Source of the DNA: Durusdinium trenchii
Lineage: Eukaryota; Sar; Dinophyceae; Suessiales; Symbiodiniaceae
Assembly: GCA_963970005.1 (NCBI GenBank)
Contig: CAXAMN010023350.1
Location: 467,112-531,111, forward strand
Length of the DNA: 64,000 nt
Reading direction: 5' to 3'
The notes under the pieces were generated by a model. It saw only the letters and a program-made list of their open reading frames with translations, searched no databases and was not told the DNA's origin. The position numbers and the translations under genes were made by a program. Each line of letters opens with the position of its first letter. Within the stretch, counting starts at the first letter, position 1. Below, one piece after another: positions 38,601-50,457 of the stretch.

Positions 38601-41344
38601 GACACATGGCCACTGACCAATGTCACTCACCTATGATCGCCAAGCTCTACTGGACACTGGAGCTGCAAGGACTGTGAATGCACAGAACATCACAGAAGTG
38701 AGGCCAAAATTGAGCAATCAAAGTGGTTGCCTGGCAATGGAGGTTTCCATGGTAGACTTGAAGAGGGATCTTCATCGCCTGTGAAATGGAAGCGAAACTA
38801 CTTTCATGCATGCTCAGGTCAGCTGCCTGTGGCATTCAAGTAGCTTTGAAGATCCAGGCTTTAAGACTGTAAGACAGTAAGGCACCGACAGTCACATTTG
38901 TGGCCAGCTCTAAGTCCCTGGTGCACAAGGCCTCGCAAAACAATGCAAAACTCATGGGAGCCTGCAAGACTTGCATACCGATGGGCCGCCAGCACTGGGG
39001 GACAGGCACTGCTCCCGTTGGACGTGTACTCTAAATGCATCAAGGAGGCGGCCTGAACAGCATGCAGAAGAAAGGGGCCATAGACAATGGTCAAAGTCAA
39101 ATCTGAATAGATTGAAACAACAAAAATGCATCTAGCCAGGCCTCCCCTGGCTGCAAGACGGTGTCAGGCTGAAAATGTGAGATCTTGAAGCTAGCATCCT
39201 TGTGGGCTCCAATAATAACAGTCTATTTGGGGAAACAAAACGCAGAAGCAGCAGGTGAATAAAAGGACAAGCTGCGTCTATCTTTGCAGAGCGTATCAAT
39301 ATAGGAACCTGAGCACCAAAGAACACATGCATTCTCGCGTTCTAGTGTCAACCACCTTGCATCCCCTATCATCCCCTTAAGTTGTCGGAATGATTTCCGC
39401 GTTCAAAACTATTCACACTACATCATGGCACATCATCGCTGCATCCAAGCATCGGAAAAGTTGTTCGACACCATTATCGCGCGCATTGTAGATGTCACAC
39501 GGCCAGGTGTGGCAAGAAACTTGGTCTTGTCATTCATGAAACCTTAAAGCGTCAGAATGGAATGGATCTTGCTGGAACAGTGCAGCCAGCACTCTGCGCA
39601 TCCAAGATTCCAAGGGAACCATATAAAACCTCAATCACAGTCAACTACAATACTGGCAACACTGAATCTCAGAGCCAAAGACCGGAGTGGCTTTCTCTGA
39701 TCGACTCGGGGCCTACGACAAATGAGAACGTGGATTGGACAAAATGTTCAGTGCACTGACCTAGGTTGAGCCACGTTTGCTTTGTATGGCACATCCAGGG
39801 TCGCAGATACAGCATCGGTATCATTCACAATGAGCTGCAACTTACCTTGCAAAGAACGGGCCCACCAACTCAGCACACATGAATGTGTTGTGATTTTGTG
39901 ATCTCAGCTGCTGAGGGAAAGGACGCAAAATCTATGAAATATCAGTGTATATATATATATATTTGTTTATTAATTCTAAGTTGAGCAAAGTTTCCGTGAA
40001 CAGCGCCTTCCCTTGAACCGTGGTAGGTCACCTTTGCAAATCGTACCATTGACCCTGAAGAGACGCTAATTCCTGCCAACATTGCCGCAGTTGCACGAGA
40101 CATAGAGTTGAATCCCCGTGTTTAGCCTTTGAAGGTGTGCATGGTCACGCTAAAGCTAAAGCACAAAGCCCGACAATCTAGTATATAGTTCAATTGCCCA
40201 CCTTTCTTATGATCGAAGCCCGATATCTGGAGATTGGGATTCCTTAGCGGGACATGGTTGGTTCACCTGCGACTAAAGCACACTCTTGAAAATAAACACT
40301 CTGGGAAAGCGGGTGGTGGCATACATCCAAAGGCTAGACTTTCGATTCAACAACTGGCAACCCCTGACATGGAAAAGTACGTAACAAATCTTTTTCCCTG
40401 GATATCGAATATCGTCAGTCTTGAGTCCGTGCCGACAAGTATGGTGTTGTCCCCGTGAAAGACCTTGACAAACACTTGGGGACATCTTTCCCGGAAATAT
40501 GGACATCACTTCAATAGCTAGAGCCTCACTACTCTTCCCACGCGTCGGAAAGCACTCCAAAGCACTGACTGGTGACTACAACATCCAGGGTTCGCATACA
40601 TTGCCATGAGGTGGACATACACCAGATTCAAAGGTGTCAGTCGTACATGGCATGCTAAACAGTGCTCTAACCTGTCCACGGTGGTGGGCAGCAATGCAAC
40701 AAACATCAACAAACTACAAGCACTTCGCCAAAGGCCCATGATAATAATTTGTCGTTCAGCATCTGAGTTGGATCAAACAAAGACAGCAGTTGTATCGGCT
40801 GCGAGTTCAGGTTTGTCACAGAGAGCCAAATGGATCCTTAGCTATGCAAATTGTGTCACATTCTGTTGTCTTCGCCTGTGGTGCCAACATGTGCCAACGC
40901 TTTACGACTGAATGCACCCATACTACCCGCAAGTCGGGGAGGTCTTCTAGGCCAGCTAGCGTTCGGAGCCTTCTCGGCCAAGCAGCTTGCTTGAACAGAA
41001 GAGACCAAGGTTTGGAAGTCGACGATTTCAGGGGAAATCCTCAGTTCACATCTGGAACAAAGGAGCGACTGAGCTCATCATCCTCAGTTCAAATCTGGGA
41101 CAAAGTGACCACGTCAGCCCGTTATTCACTTCTGACAATGAGTGGCCAAGGATCTTGATTCCTGTTACCTTGACAACTCCCAAGGTGACTGGTATCAGAA
41201 TTCGCGTAGGATGCCCTTCGATTCTAATTTCAATGAATCCTCAGCTTTGCAGAGTGGCACAATAACCATGAATGAACTGTGACACTAACTATCTGGGGCT
41301 CGCCTACAAGGCAAACTATGACTCTGAATGACATCCGTCTTCAG
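35693..41344. other. Long gene-poor region
   Basis: No segment reaches a level I would call coding on either strand, and I see no recognised element. Small features only: AT-rich patches near 37030 and 39945 (TA)n, and a GT run near 37418. Confidence 0.35.
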
Positions 41345-41760
41345 CCTCTAAACGAAAGGTTTCCTGCTCCAAAGAAATGTGGAATTTGGATGCTCCAAAC
41401 GTCTTGCAAAAATTCAGACGAGATGCCCCGATACTTGCCTCGGTAAAAAAATCCATCGTCCCTTGGGCCCTTGAGTCTAGGACATGGGATCAAAAAAGAA
41501 AGATCCAAGGCACCCGGAGGCAAAGTGAACTTGGCATAACCAACAATACTTTGCTCCTGTGGTTGGATCTTCCAGGCCTCGAAAACGTGACAGAAAAAGA
41601 CGCAAAGTAACATCACGGCACTCTGCCCTGCAACGCATTGGTCGGTCTCGACCGGTCTGGTGACAAAAGTCCCTGTGCTGCACAAAATCACAGACATTCC
41701 ATGCGGACCATGCGGCGTGTAGACTTGAGGCCAGAGGGGGTGAACGAAAGCTAGCTGGGC
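41345..41760. other. Intergenic stretch before the CTG tract
   Basis: No gene recognised. Confidence 0.3.
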
Positions 41761-42029
41761 TTCCGGTGGTCTGCTGCTGGTGCTGCTGCTGCTGCCGCTG
41801 CTGCGCTGGGCGCTGCTGCGCTGGGTGCTCTGCAGGCGCCGGGTCGTCTGCTGCTGCTGCTGCTGCTGGCGCTGGGTGGTCTGCTGCGGCTGCTGCTGCC
41901 GCGGCGTTGGGTATGCTGCTGCTGCTGCTGCCGCTGCTGCGCTGGGCGCTGCAGATGCTTGGTGTGCTGCAGCTGCTTGGTGGTCCCGCTCACCGCGCGC
42001 AGGGGGGAGTCGAACCGCGGGGGGGGGGG
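41761..42029. repeat. CTG-rich low-complexity tract
   Basis: Imperfect CTG/GCTGCTGCGCTGGGCGC repeats up to a G run next to the gap. Long frames here (poly-Ala, poly-Gln, poly-Cys) reflect the triplet repeat; I do not call a gene. Confidence 0.8.
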
Positions 42030-42129
42030 NNNNNNNNNNNNNNNNNNNNNNNNNNNNNNNNNNNNNNNNNNNNNNNNNNNNNNNNNNNNNNNNNNNNNNN
42101 NNNNNNNNNNNNNNNNNNNNNNNNNNNNN
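42030..42129. other. Assembly gap (100 N)
   Basis: Exactly 100 N flanked on both sides by about ten G. The length is probably a placeholder. Confidence 0.98.
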
Positions 42130-42442
42130 GGGGGGGGGGTCCATAAGATTGATTTAATCAATTATTTGAGGTTTCTGAGGTGCGTCCACCCCGTCACTTA
42201 ACTTGCTAAAGCAAGAGCAACTCCAGCTAGCTGAGGCTAGCTTTCGTGATTTCGAGAGTGACAGTGTTAGGTGCAGGGAGGAAGGTGTGCAATTCTTCTG
42301 CTAAGCTGCTGATCCAGCACGTTCAGGCAGCAGGGAGCCAGAGCCAGCTGGCGTTCTCTTGTGGCCCGCCTGTCAGGCATTGGGGCTCCAATTCTCGCAA
42401 GATGGCTGAGGTCCATTATGTTATTGTATAAGCCCAGTATCA

Positions 42443-43174
42443 TTAAATCGAACAAGATGTGGTGGGAAAGGCCTGGCGAAATTCTCCAGGTGCAAGTAGC
42501 TGAATGAAGGTGTCATTCGTGAAAACCTGTTCGCTCAGAAGTTTTGTTGCCGAAATGCCAAGAGACAAAAGCACAAGAAACACTATCTGAGTAACAACAC
42601 AAACGCCGTCCTGGCTAATCTGCATGACTTCGTTGAAAGGATTGAAGACTGACAAGGGGTGATGCATGACCTCCCCTCCGCTCACCTCGGCCCAGCAAAC
42701 AAGGATTCTGCTTCTTGTGTGGCAACTGGGCATGTCAGTAAAAAGCTGGTCAAGTGCCTATCCGGCGTAAAACATATGTTTGAAACATGTTAAGAGCTTG
42801 TATTTAGCATGTGAATCAGTGCAAGTTTCTCATAAACCAGGCAAGAGGTTCAAAACGGCCAGTCAGAAACTGAGCGGGCCAGCGGGCTGCCGGGGAACCT
42901 TTGAGTGCACCACGGGGTCAATGCGATACTGATTCGCTGTGGCGTTCCCCTTCACTTCGTAGTTGATGACACCTCGGGCTGTGGCCACAATCAGTATCTG
43001 CAAAACCAAACGAAGCAGTGCAGTTTCAACCGGCACGGTGGGTGGAAAGCTGCATGTCCCACCTGCTGTAGTGGATACAGCAATTCGCCCATGTACTTCA
43101 CCAGGCTGCTGTGCTATAAACATCACGTGCAGGATGGCCTCGGCGCAGCATCGCAATCGGATGCAATTGCACAT
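42443..43174 (-). CDS. Unidentified multi-pass membrane protein, two candidate exons
   Basis: 43174-42863 encodes GEVHGRIAVSTTAGGTCSFP, then hydrophobic LLRLVLQILIVATARGVINY, then a polar stretch. 42733-42443 encodes SVFNPFNEVMQISQDGVCVV followed by the helix QIVFLVLLSLGISATKLL. Both are on the minus strand in order and could belong to one channel-like protein; polycystin/TRP-type architecture was considered but no diagnostic motif is present. Splice sites are unresolved. Confidence 0.4.
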
Positions 43175-43333
43175 AGAAATAGATCTAGTTTAATCTAATG
43201 TATATATAGCATGTGTTTCTCTTAAGTTAAGGGAGACGTGGCAAGAACACATAGACTATAGCGACGTGTCCAGATTCGTTTGATGAGCGTGCTCCGATTC
43301 GATCAAGATTGAATGGCTGGAATTCGATCGAAC

Positions 43334-43744
43334 TCAGGAGCGCGCAATCACAGGTGATTTGCCCTTCTTGTTCTTCTTGACTCCACTCCGGGGAGTGAGA
43401 GCTGGTATGATGTCCGCAACATCTGAGGAGGCGGATTCCTTACAAACACTTTGGGAAAAGCTGCCAAGCATCAAACATATCGACAGGCAAAGAACCATGG
43501 TGGAAAGAACTAGACACACAGCATTTAACTGCCAAGGTGCCACGCTAAGGAAGTCGTGACATCCGTCACAGTAGATATTCACCCTCTCATGGTGAGCGAC
43601 ACATGTGAACTCCTGAGGATGAAGGCAGGCTAAAGCGGCTAAAGGGTAAAGCATGTTACAGTCGGAAAATACCCTCCCATAGCCATACACTCGTGCTGCT
43701 CCGTGCTGCGCCCCGCAAGGGGCATAGGTGCCCAACTGACACAT
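43334..43744 (-). CDS. Small membrane protein with Cys-rich N-part and basic tail
   Basis: An ATG-started minus frame of 136 residues. The N-terminal half has many Cys and His (HHERVNIYCDGCHDF), then one transmembrane helix (LNAVCLVLSTMVLCLSICLM), an acidic stretch (SASSDVADIIP) and a basic tail (KKNKKGK) before the stop. It may be a last exon of a larger membrane protein; upstream of the two membrane exons below it on the same strand. Family not recognised. Confidence 0.45.
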   Translation of the reverse strand: MCQLGTYAPCGAQHGAARVYGYGRVFSDCNMLYPLAALACLHPQEFTCVAHHERVNIYCDGCHDFLSVAPWQLNAVCLVLSTMVLCLSICLMLGSFSQSVCKESASSDVADIIPALTPRSGVKKNKKGKSPVIARS

Positions 43745-45167
43745 CCTGGCTTACAAGGCGTCCACCGTGGTCAGGTCACTGCCAATTCAAGCATTTCAAG
43801 CAGAAACTCCAAGCAAGGTTTCTTTTGCGCTTGTGCAGTGCAGAAGTACAAATACATGCAAATACACATGCATAGTCATGACGTAGCAATGTGTGAGACT
43901 CTGTAAGCTTGTGTGTGCGCGCTTATAGATATAGCGTACACCGGTGGTCTTTTTTTATGATTTTTTGGATGTCCCACCTTTCAGCATCCCATGAACTTCA
44001 CCCCACCATGCAGTTCAAAAGTCATCTTGAAAATCCAGCTGAGGAGGGTCGAAGCGCAAGGAACCCATCTTGATTCCTGCACAGGCACAGGTCACATACA
44101 TGTCCGTCTGAGAAGAAGAAAAGGTAACCTTTCAACTTTCAACTCTACATTATCCAGCTCCCTCTGACAGAAATGCCACAACCCCTAGCAGGGGGAGTCT
44201 GATACTGGCCTGGTGCACATTGAAAACAAACATCATATCATGAGCAAACATTAATCATAATATTCAATGTGAGTTTCCCCTCCACTGGGCCTTCTGCACC
44301 CAAGGGAATCGAAGCAGCTGACCAAACAAGCGGACAGTGCAATGCAGCCAAGAGTGCAGCCGCCAGCAGTGCCTGCAGAGAGGAAGTCGGAGACACAGGA
44401 GTTGAACAATCATTCCACAAAGGGCATGGCTTTCCAAGACAAATGAGGTAGACTATGCACAGTGGATAAGTTTCATGCTTGCTCCAAATGTACTATATAC
44501 AGTAACAATTATATACATATATATTTTTTTCATCATTTTAGTGCACCCTCTGGCCGGGGTCTGGGGAGAGTGCTTGACCTTTTGCTCCTGAAAACTCATT
44601 TTTCCAGTGCTGCTGTAGTCTGGGGTGTGGCACACACTTCTCTTGAAAGGCAGGTCAGGCAAATCAATCCGTTGAATGCAAGTCATTCCCCGCGTCTGAA
44701 ACAATGTCCTCAAGTCAGGTTTAAAGTACAGTATGACCGAGGATGACCTTTTCATTTCATGTTACCTATACAACTACCCTCCCGTGCCAATCTGCTTCAT
44801 ACCAGGCACCCGAAAATGTCGTTCGTGCGCAGCCATGAGGTGCAACACTGGCGCAAGAATAGTCTGCAAAGACTTTGAGGCCAAAGGTCTGCAGGTCACA
44901 AATGGCATTTGTGAATGTTCTCCACATGAAGGCTCTGCAATCATAATTGACATTGATTGCTAGAACTATTGGAAGGAAAATGCCTTGAATCGTATGCGAT
45001 TGTGCTTTTAGCTTCAAGGGCAACCGACCGGTCTTTGCTTCAACATGTTTTCATGGCAGCCTATATATATATATTTGGCATGCAGCATCTCCCGCACGAT
45101 ATGCGCCTTGCTGCGGACTTCAAACCTTACTTGGCATGCTTGCAGCAAAGTCTAGGGGCTTCTTGAA
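43745..45167. other. Intergenic stretch with weak coding-like pieces
   Basis: On the minus strand 44725-44540 (KPDLRTLFQTRGMTCIQRID) could be an exon; the evidence is weak. Otherwise nothing recognised. Confidence 0.25.
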
Positions 45168-45170
45168 GGA

Positions 45171-45539
45171 TCTTGACGCGTTGAGCAAATACGTGGCGGA
45201 TGGCTCAAGAAGCCCAATGGAAACCTCCCAAACAAGCAGCTCACAAGTGCACTCCTCGAGCTGTTTTGTGGGCAGCTAGCGAAATATGGTGGCCATGGCC
45301 TGCTGAGGCCTTGGGTGATTCCCTCAGCCTCTCTGCAAAAGAGAGTGAAACGCACGGGGCTGAATAGACTATGCCGGTTAAAGGATTTTCTCAAATCCTC
45401 CTGCCATGGACCTGGGCGATCGGCAAGAGCTAATGGGCCGAAAAAATGTGCGGGCCAGCAAACGGGCAGCGGGCAAACTCTTCCAAAAAGCCCGCATTCC
45501 AAGCACTCAGCTGTTTGGTGCTGTTTGATGGTTTTCTGA
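45171..45539 (+). CDS. Possible coding segment without ATG
   Basis: A plus-strand frame of about 120 open codons: GGWLKKPNGNLPNKQLTSAL, LFCGQLAKYGGHGLLRPWV, then a basic Lys/Arg-rich part. The minus strand is also open here, so strand choice is uncertain. Confidence 0.25.
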
Positions 45540-47620
45540 GCATATGAATATGTGGAGATGAGCCACGCTTGCCTCGCGCCACAAACAGTCCCGCTGCTTC
45601 AAAAGTTGCAACCCAGGATGGCTGAAAGTGTGCGATCTTTATTCGCCACATTGTTTCCGCTAGAAACATTCAACGCGTTGCTTTTGCTCCAGCGGCCCTA
45701 GTGCCTTCGACACTTGAGGGCACAGAATGCCTTGGAGGCCTTCCCAAATGCAAAAACCGTTCAACCATCTTTGTGCATCATAATAGTTAAGGAGGCCTCT
45801 CGAGCAACATCGTTCCTTAAGCAATAGTGGGAAACACGAGCAACCTTCAGGATTGCCACGCCGTGCTCCTGCTGCAGCATGGCTCAGTCATTTCCCGCAA
45901 TGGCCAAAACTGCATGACTTGTTGGTGCAATGTGCTGTTCATTCTGGCCATTTTGCACCAAGCATGCTTGATTTGTTCACGTGGCCTTTTTAACACCCAC
46001 CACACACCGCCAGCCATCAAATGGTGTGAACTTTCACCTCCAGTTTTGATAGTCTTGGACCCTTGGACTTAGACCAGTTTCAGTGCAACTGGTAGATGCT
46101 AGTTTAGTTCATTCACTGTATCATTATAAGCCTAGAGTTAAAAGTACAGTAACATCTGGCTGTATGTGCCATCAACTTCAGTACTAAAGCTGTGATGTGG
46201 TTAACACGAGACGGCTCGGAACTTCAATAAAGTCCGACGCATTGACAGTTCACAAATGTACGAGCTGCGCTAGCCTCTGCTGTCCAGCAGGAAGGTCTCA
46301 AAGCAAGGCCTGGCAAGTCACTTCGGCGCCTCTGCCTTGTCTCTCTGAGTCCCCAGCACAGCCACGGTCGGCTGCCTGCCATGCAATCCACACACTCAGC
46401 AAAGCCAGCGGTTGTGCTCCAAAGGAACGTTCCTCAGGACACAGGGCAAGTCTGAAACAGACTGCAAATGTCAACGCTACAATGGAACGGCTCGTTTGTG
46501 AATCTCTATGTCATCCTGTTTCTCTTTGCATATTACACTCCGTTTTGCAAGGCCATTCTTGTTGCAAAATTGCTCACAGTGCTCACAGTACTTGTGGCAT
46601 AGACCTTGGATACAGCCTGGATACACCTCAAAGTTGCGGTCTCAGCATCATCGGGTTCCTCCGTGGTGGTAGTGGTGGTAGTGTTCATAGTCATAGTCCC
46701 ACTGTTATTTGAAGAGTTGCCGCTCTTGTTGCCTGTTCCGTTCCTTGGATGTCACAGCATGTCTGAATTGCTCTCAGGACGTCTGAGCTGGACAAGGTAC
46801 GATGCATACGCACTTCCAGAGGCAGAATCCAGCTCCTGTACCTTGGGCAAGCGTTTGAAGCAAGGTCGAAAGCAAGCAGCATGAATCACACAGGCATCTA
46901 TCTAGAAGCAACGGTCTAAGCAACGGGCATTGTGATGACTGCGGTTGTCTGGAAGCCCAGTCGGAACAATGGGCACTATTAATCGCAAGTCGATGGGCAT
47001 GTGGTAGCCTTGATGTGAGCAAATGACCCCACAAAGCCCATGAAAGCCCCACCCATTATATGTGGCAGTGGCAGCATATTGATTTAACAAAGGGTCAAGA
47101 ACATCTTGTACAACGAGCTTGTGAGAAAAAACAACAAATGCCCTGCCAAAGCACGCTCTTCAAGACCTACCGGCGAGCATCCAAGCATGTGGTCCTGGAA
47201 GCTTGAGCAGTTTGGTGCAACTTTAACACTACGGCCCTTGCAAAAACCCAAGGCCTGAAAGAAGGATCCCAGCCAAACTTGTGAGACATGCATCCACTGA
47301 GGCACTCTCTCCCACCTAGGCACTGCAAGCGCAGCAACAACGAGCGTTGGAGGTACATGAGACCTCTGTACTTTCTAAGGCTATAGATATGTATATAATT
47401 ATGTAACGTGTAATTAGTTTACCACCTGTACATGGATTGTGGGTGGCTTGCCATAATTCATAGTAGATCATGGGGAGATAGAAAAACCATGAAAAACCTT
47501 TGTTGGCTGGCTTCGTTTTCGTTCCCAATGCGGGAAAGCAGGTTATGGAACATGCAGGCATCCAATAGAGGTGCCCGCTACCAGGGCTAGCCAGCATATG
47601 TGGCTGCTTCATGCGGTCGA
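45540..47620. other. Intergenic stretch
   Basis: No convincing gene or element. Confidence 0.35.
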
Positions 47621-48987
47621 TTAACTAAGCCAAACATAGGTGGGGCCCCAGCAGGGCGACACGACCAACATCCCTGGCGCCATTGACGGCGAGTTGAGGA
47701 AGCAAATGCCGGGAGCAAAACTCCTCACCTCACTTGTGTCAATAATTCCATCCTTGTTGTCGTCCCGTATCACGGTCAGATTGCCTCCATGGCCACTGGA
47801 AGCAAAAACTGACCCATCCAAGGAGTTGACAACTGGGATACCTTGGAGGTCCGGCAAGCAAACTGGGTTCTCAATATTGTGCTTGATCAAACGCTCGATG
47901 AAGCCTTCCTCGTCACCTGCAGCTCCGAAATGGTCCCACAGCTCTTCCTCCCACTCCCATATTGTCTCCCCTGTTTCTGCATTCAACGCAATGATGAAGT
48001 TAGCTTTTGGCTCCGCCCCAAGTTCTTTCCGGTATGATGCGTCTGAAAAATACTTCTCACGAAACCCTCCGAGAAGAGGCTGAGGCATCCCTGGGTTTTC
48101 TCCAAGAGCAGCAACCACTGCTAATGGCCCATCTGTGCCCAAACGACCAATTGACGGGTATTGCATCCCCTGGTGCTTATGGTCGAAATCTCTCTGCCAC
48201 AACTTCTCTCCATCGCTAAGCCTGTGGGCCACGATGTGGCCTCCGCTGTCATCTGAGTACTCGCTGTAGAAAACATCATTGGGCCCAAGAGAACCACCAC
48301 CTGTGCCACACATCCTCTTGCCACCATACTGCGTGCCTGCCTTCCACAGGAGCTTTCCATCAAGGGAAATTCGGAAGACGGTGCCGCAGCTAGATGAAAA
48401 AAGTATTGTATCATCAGCAGCACATGGGGAGGAGTTCCAAATGATCTCGTCAGTGGCGTACTCCCACAAGTAATCACCATTGGACGCATTGATTGCCACA
48501 AATCCATTGTCACCTTTTGGAGAGTCGATTTGCCCTGGCAGAATGAGTCTATTCTTCACAAGCAGGAGAGACTGAGAGTCTGGTCCACGTGATCGGCCCG
48601 GCATGTCCACTTTCCAAATCACACTGGCATCTGTCATGTTGAGGGCATAAGCCACAATATTACCACCACCCACACGCTGAGCGAGCAAGTAGATCTTGTT
48701 GTCATGCATTGTGGGAGAAGTGGTCATGCTGTCTTCCTGCGTGAAGGTCCATTGGAGATGCCCATGTTTGCTGAACTTGCGCAGCTTGGTCGTAGTCATC
48801 AGGTAAATGTTCTTCTCATCGTCAATAAGAGGCGAATGCCTCACCTGTTCGTCATTGGTATTGTTGAAGGTCCAGGTGGGTCTTTTGGAGAAATCGATGG
48901 GCACTTCAAAGTCTATGGAGTTGCTCGTAGAGGAATCCCTACCTCTTTTTGTCCAGAAGTAGCCTCGGTAACTCCGAAACAAACACT
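47621..48987 (-). CDS. PQQ-type beta-propeller protein, main exon
   Basis: Minus-strand open frame of about 455 codons with no ATG at its start. Repeated blades with the quinoprotein signature: YLMTTTKLRKFSKHGHLQW, IVAYALNMTDASVIWKVD, FVAINASNGDYLWEYA, FRISLDGKLLWKAG, IVAHRLSDGEKLWQRD and FIIALNAETGETIWEWEE, each of the form 'aln..tG...W'. Near the end, DDNKDGIIDTSEV is an EF-hand-like calcium loop. The C-terminus (SPSMAPGMLVVSPCWGP) closes the fold. This fold serves PQQ dehydrogenases, but I see no clear cofactor residues, so an enzyme is not claimed. The first exon lies at 49110-49269. Confidence 0.75.
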
Positions 48988-49109
48988 GACCCAACAGTTC
49001 CCAACAGTTTCACAGTTTTTCAATTCATTCCACCGTCTCCCACTTCCCAGTGAGCCTGCCACTGCTCTCATGCGGTCCACTCCAAATCACTTGAAAACAT
49101 TGAAATGAG

Positions 49110-49269
49110 GTGCCTCTGAGCGGCTGCTAGCTTTAGATCTAATGCGTTTGTCCACCTTCATCTGCACCCATGATGCAGTGGCCGTCGCGTCTTCACATTC
49201 CTGGCAGGTGGCCACAGCCAACAGCCAAAAAGATCCAAATATGATCGAGGCAAATGGAATAGAAGCCAT
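49110..49269 (-). CDS. First exon of the beta-propeller gene: signal peptide
   Basis: ATG at 49269 (MASIPFASIIFGSFWLLAVA) is a typical signal peptide, followed by TCQECEDATATASWVQMKVD, a style of post-signal sequence I remember from secreted dinoflagellate proteins. The frame stops 33 codons later, so splicing is needed to reach the propeller frame about 120 bases on. One option is a GC donor after TCAGAG and an acceptor at GGGTCAG; this keeps phase but is unproven. The protein would be secreted or luminal. Confidence 0.6.
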
Positions 49270-49834
49270 TCTCGGCTCGCAGGGAAAAAGGGTGTTTTTA
49301 CTCCCAGCTTGAACCAAGGAAACAGATCAGGCGCACTGCATCATTGATCATCATGCATAGTTGTTGCTTTCATGTGCCTACCTTCGTTTACGGATTTCTC
49401 GCCCAATTGCTTGGAACTGCACCATAGGTTGGTCAGGTGCTCCCCATTCTGGTGAAAAACAACATCCTGACACAAACCGTGCTGCACAAAGTGACCAATT
49501 CCGATGTCATGCTTCACTGTTGCTCTCTGCTTGCCCAAAACTCCTGTTGAAGGCTTTTGGTGTCCCCATGGTACATGTCGATAGGGATCAGCAAGCAGCC
49601 AGCCTGGTTGCTGTTTCGTAGAAATGTGTCACACAAAAATGCTTGTTTCTTCTGGTTCAGCAGCACCTCCCGGTTGGACCATTCAGCAGCAGCTCCACAC
49701 CATGTGGAGTCCACGCCCCAGTCAACGCCCAAGGTTCGCTGCTCCAAGATGATACCTGTCTCAACCTGCAAAAATGCAGAAGATTGGAGACTCTATATAA
49801 ACAAGGATGCATGCAACAACATTGTGCATCGAAC
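49270..49834. other. Intergenic stretch upstream of the propeller gene
   Basis: No gene recognised. Confidence 0.35.
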
Positions 49835-50112
49835 ACACCAACAAACAAACAAACAAACAAGCAGGCAGGCAGGCAGGCGGGCAGGCAGGCAGGCAGGCAG
49901 GCACGCACGCAAGCAAGCAAGCAACAAAACAAAAAGAAGCAAAACAAAACAACAAACAAAACAAAACTAACTAAACTAACTAGCTAAACTAACTAGCTAA
50001 ACTAACTAACTAACCAACTAACTAAACGAACTACACTGAACTAACTAAACCAACTAACTAAGCTAACTAAACTAAACTAACTAAACTTTAGACTAAACTT
50101 GACTAAACTAAC
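49835..50112. repeat. Compound microsatellite (CAAA, CAGG, CAAG, AACT)
   Basis: (CAAA)n at 49840-49860, (GGCA)n at 49861-49905, CAAG and CAAAA blocks, then imperfect (AACT)n from 49965. The AACT tract resumes at 50458-50490 after the MITE-like insertion. Confidence 0.9.
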
Positions 50113-50116
50113 TATA

Positions 50117-50453
50117 GGGGATCACACTCAAATGGCATTCGCAAAATGCCTTTGGAATGCAATCTGTTTCTTGGTTTTTGCATTTCAGATGCCATCTAGC
50201 AAACCCAGCCAAAACCAAGAACAAACAAATGACATCCAGGTATTTTTTTGTTACAATCCGCTTGCACAAAATGCATCAAACCTCAATGATACCCACGAGT
50301 GGAGATGCGAACTGCCACGAACAAATAGCAGATGAGACACCGTTCCAGCTGCACACATTGATGGCATCAAACCCTGCTCTCCGGTAAGAGGTTTTGGGAG
50401 CCTGTTTCCATCAGTTTGTTCTATGCGCCAAATGCCATCTGAGTGTGATCCCC
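50117..50453. mobile_element. MITE-like element, 337 bp, inserted in an AACT tract
   Basis: Terminal inverted repeats of 23 bp: GGGGATCACACTCA, then one variable base (A left, G right), then ATGGCATT (50117-50139 and 50431-50453). TATA stands next to both ends (50113-50116 and 50454-50457), so the target duplication is TA or TATA. An internal hairpin (TTCTTGGTTTT against AAAACCAAGAA near 50168-50223) adds to the fold. Too short to code; it would need a transposase in trans. TA duplication suggests Tc1/mariner-type mobilisation; superfamily unproven. Confidence 0.8.
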
Positions 50454-50457
50454 TATA

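Noticed and set aside
41341-42161. Frames crossing the N gap
   Set aside because: They are built from CTG repeats and unknown bases.
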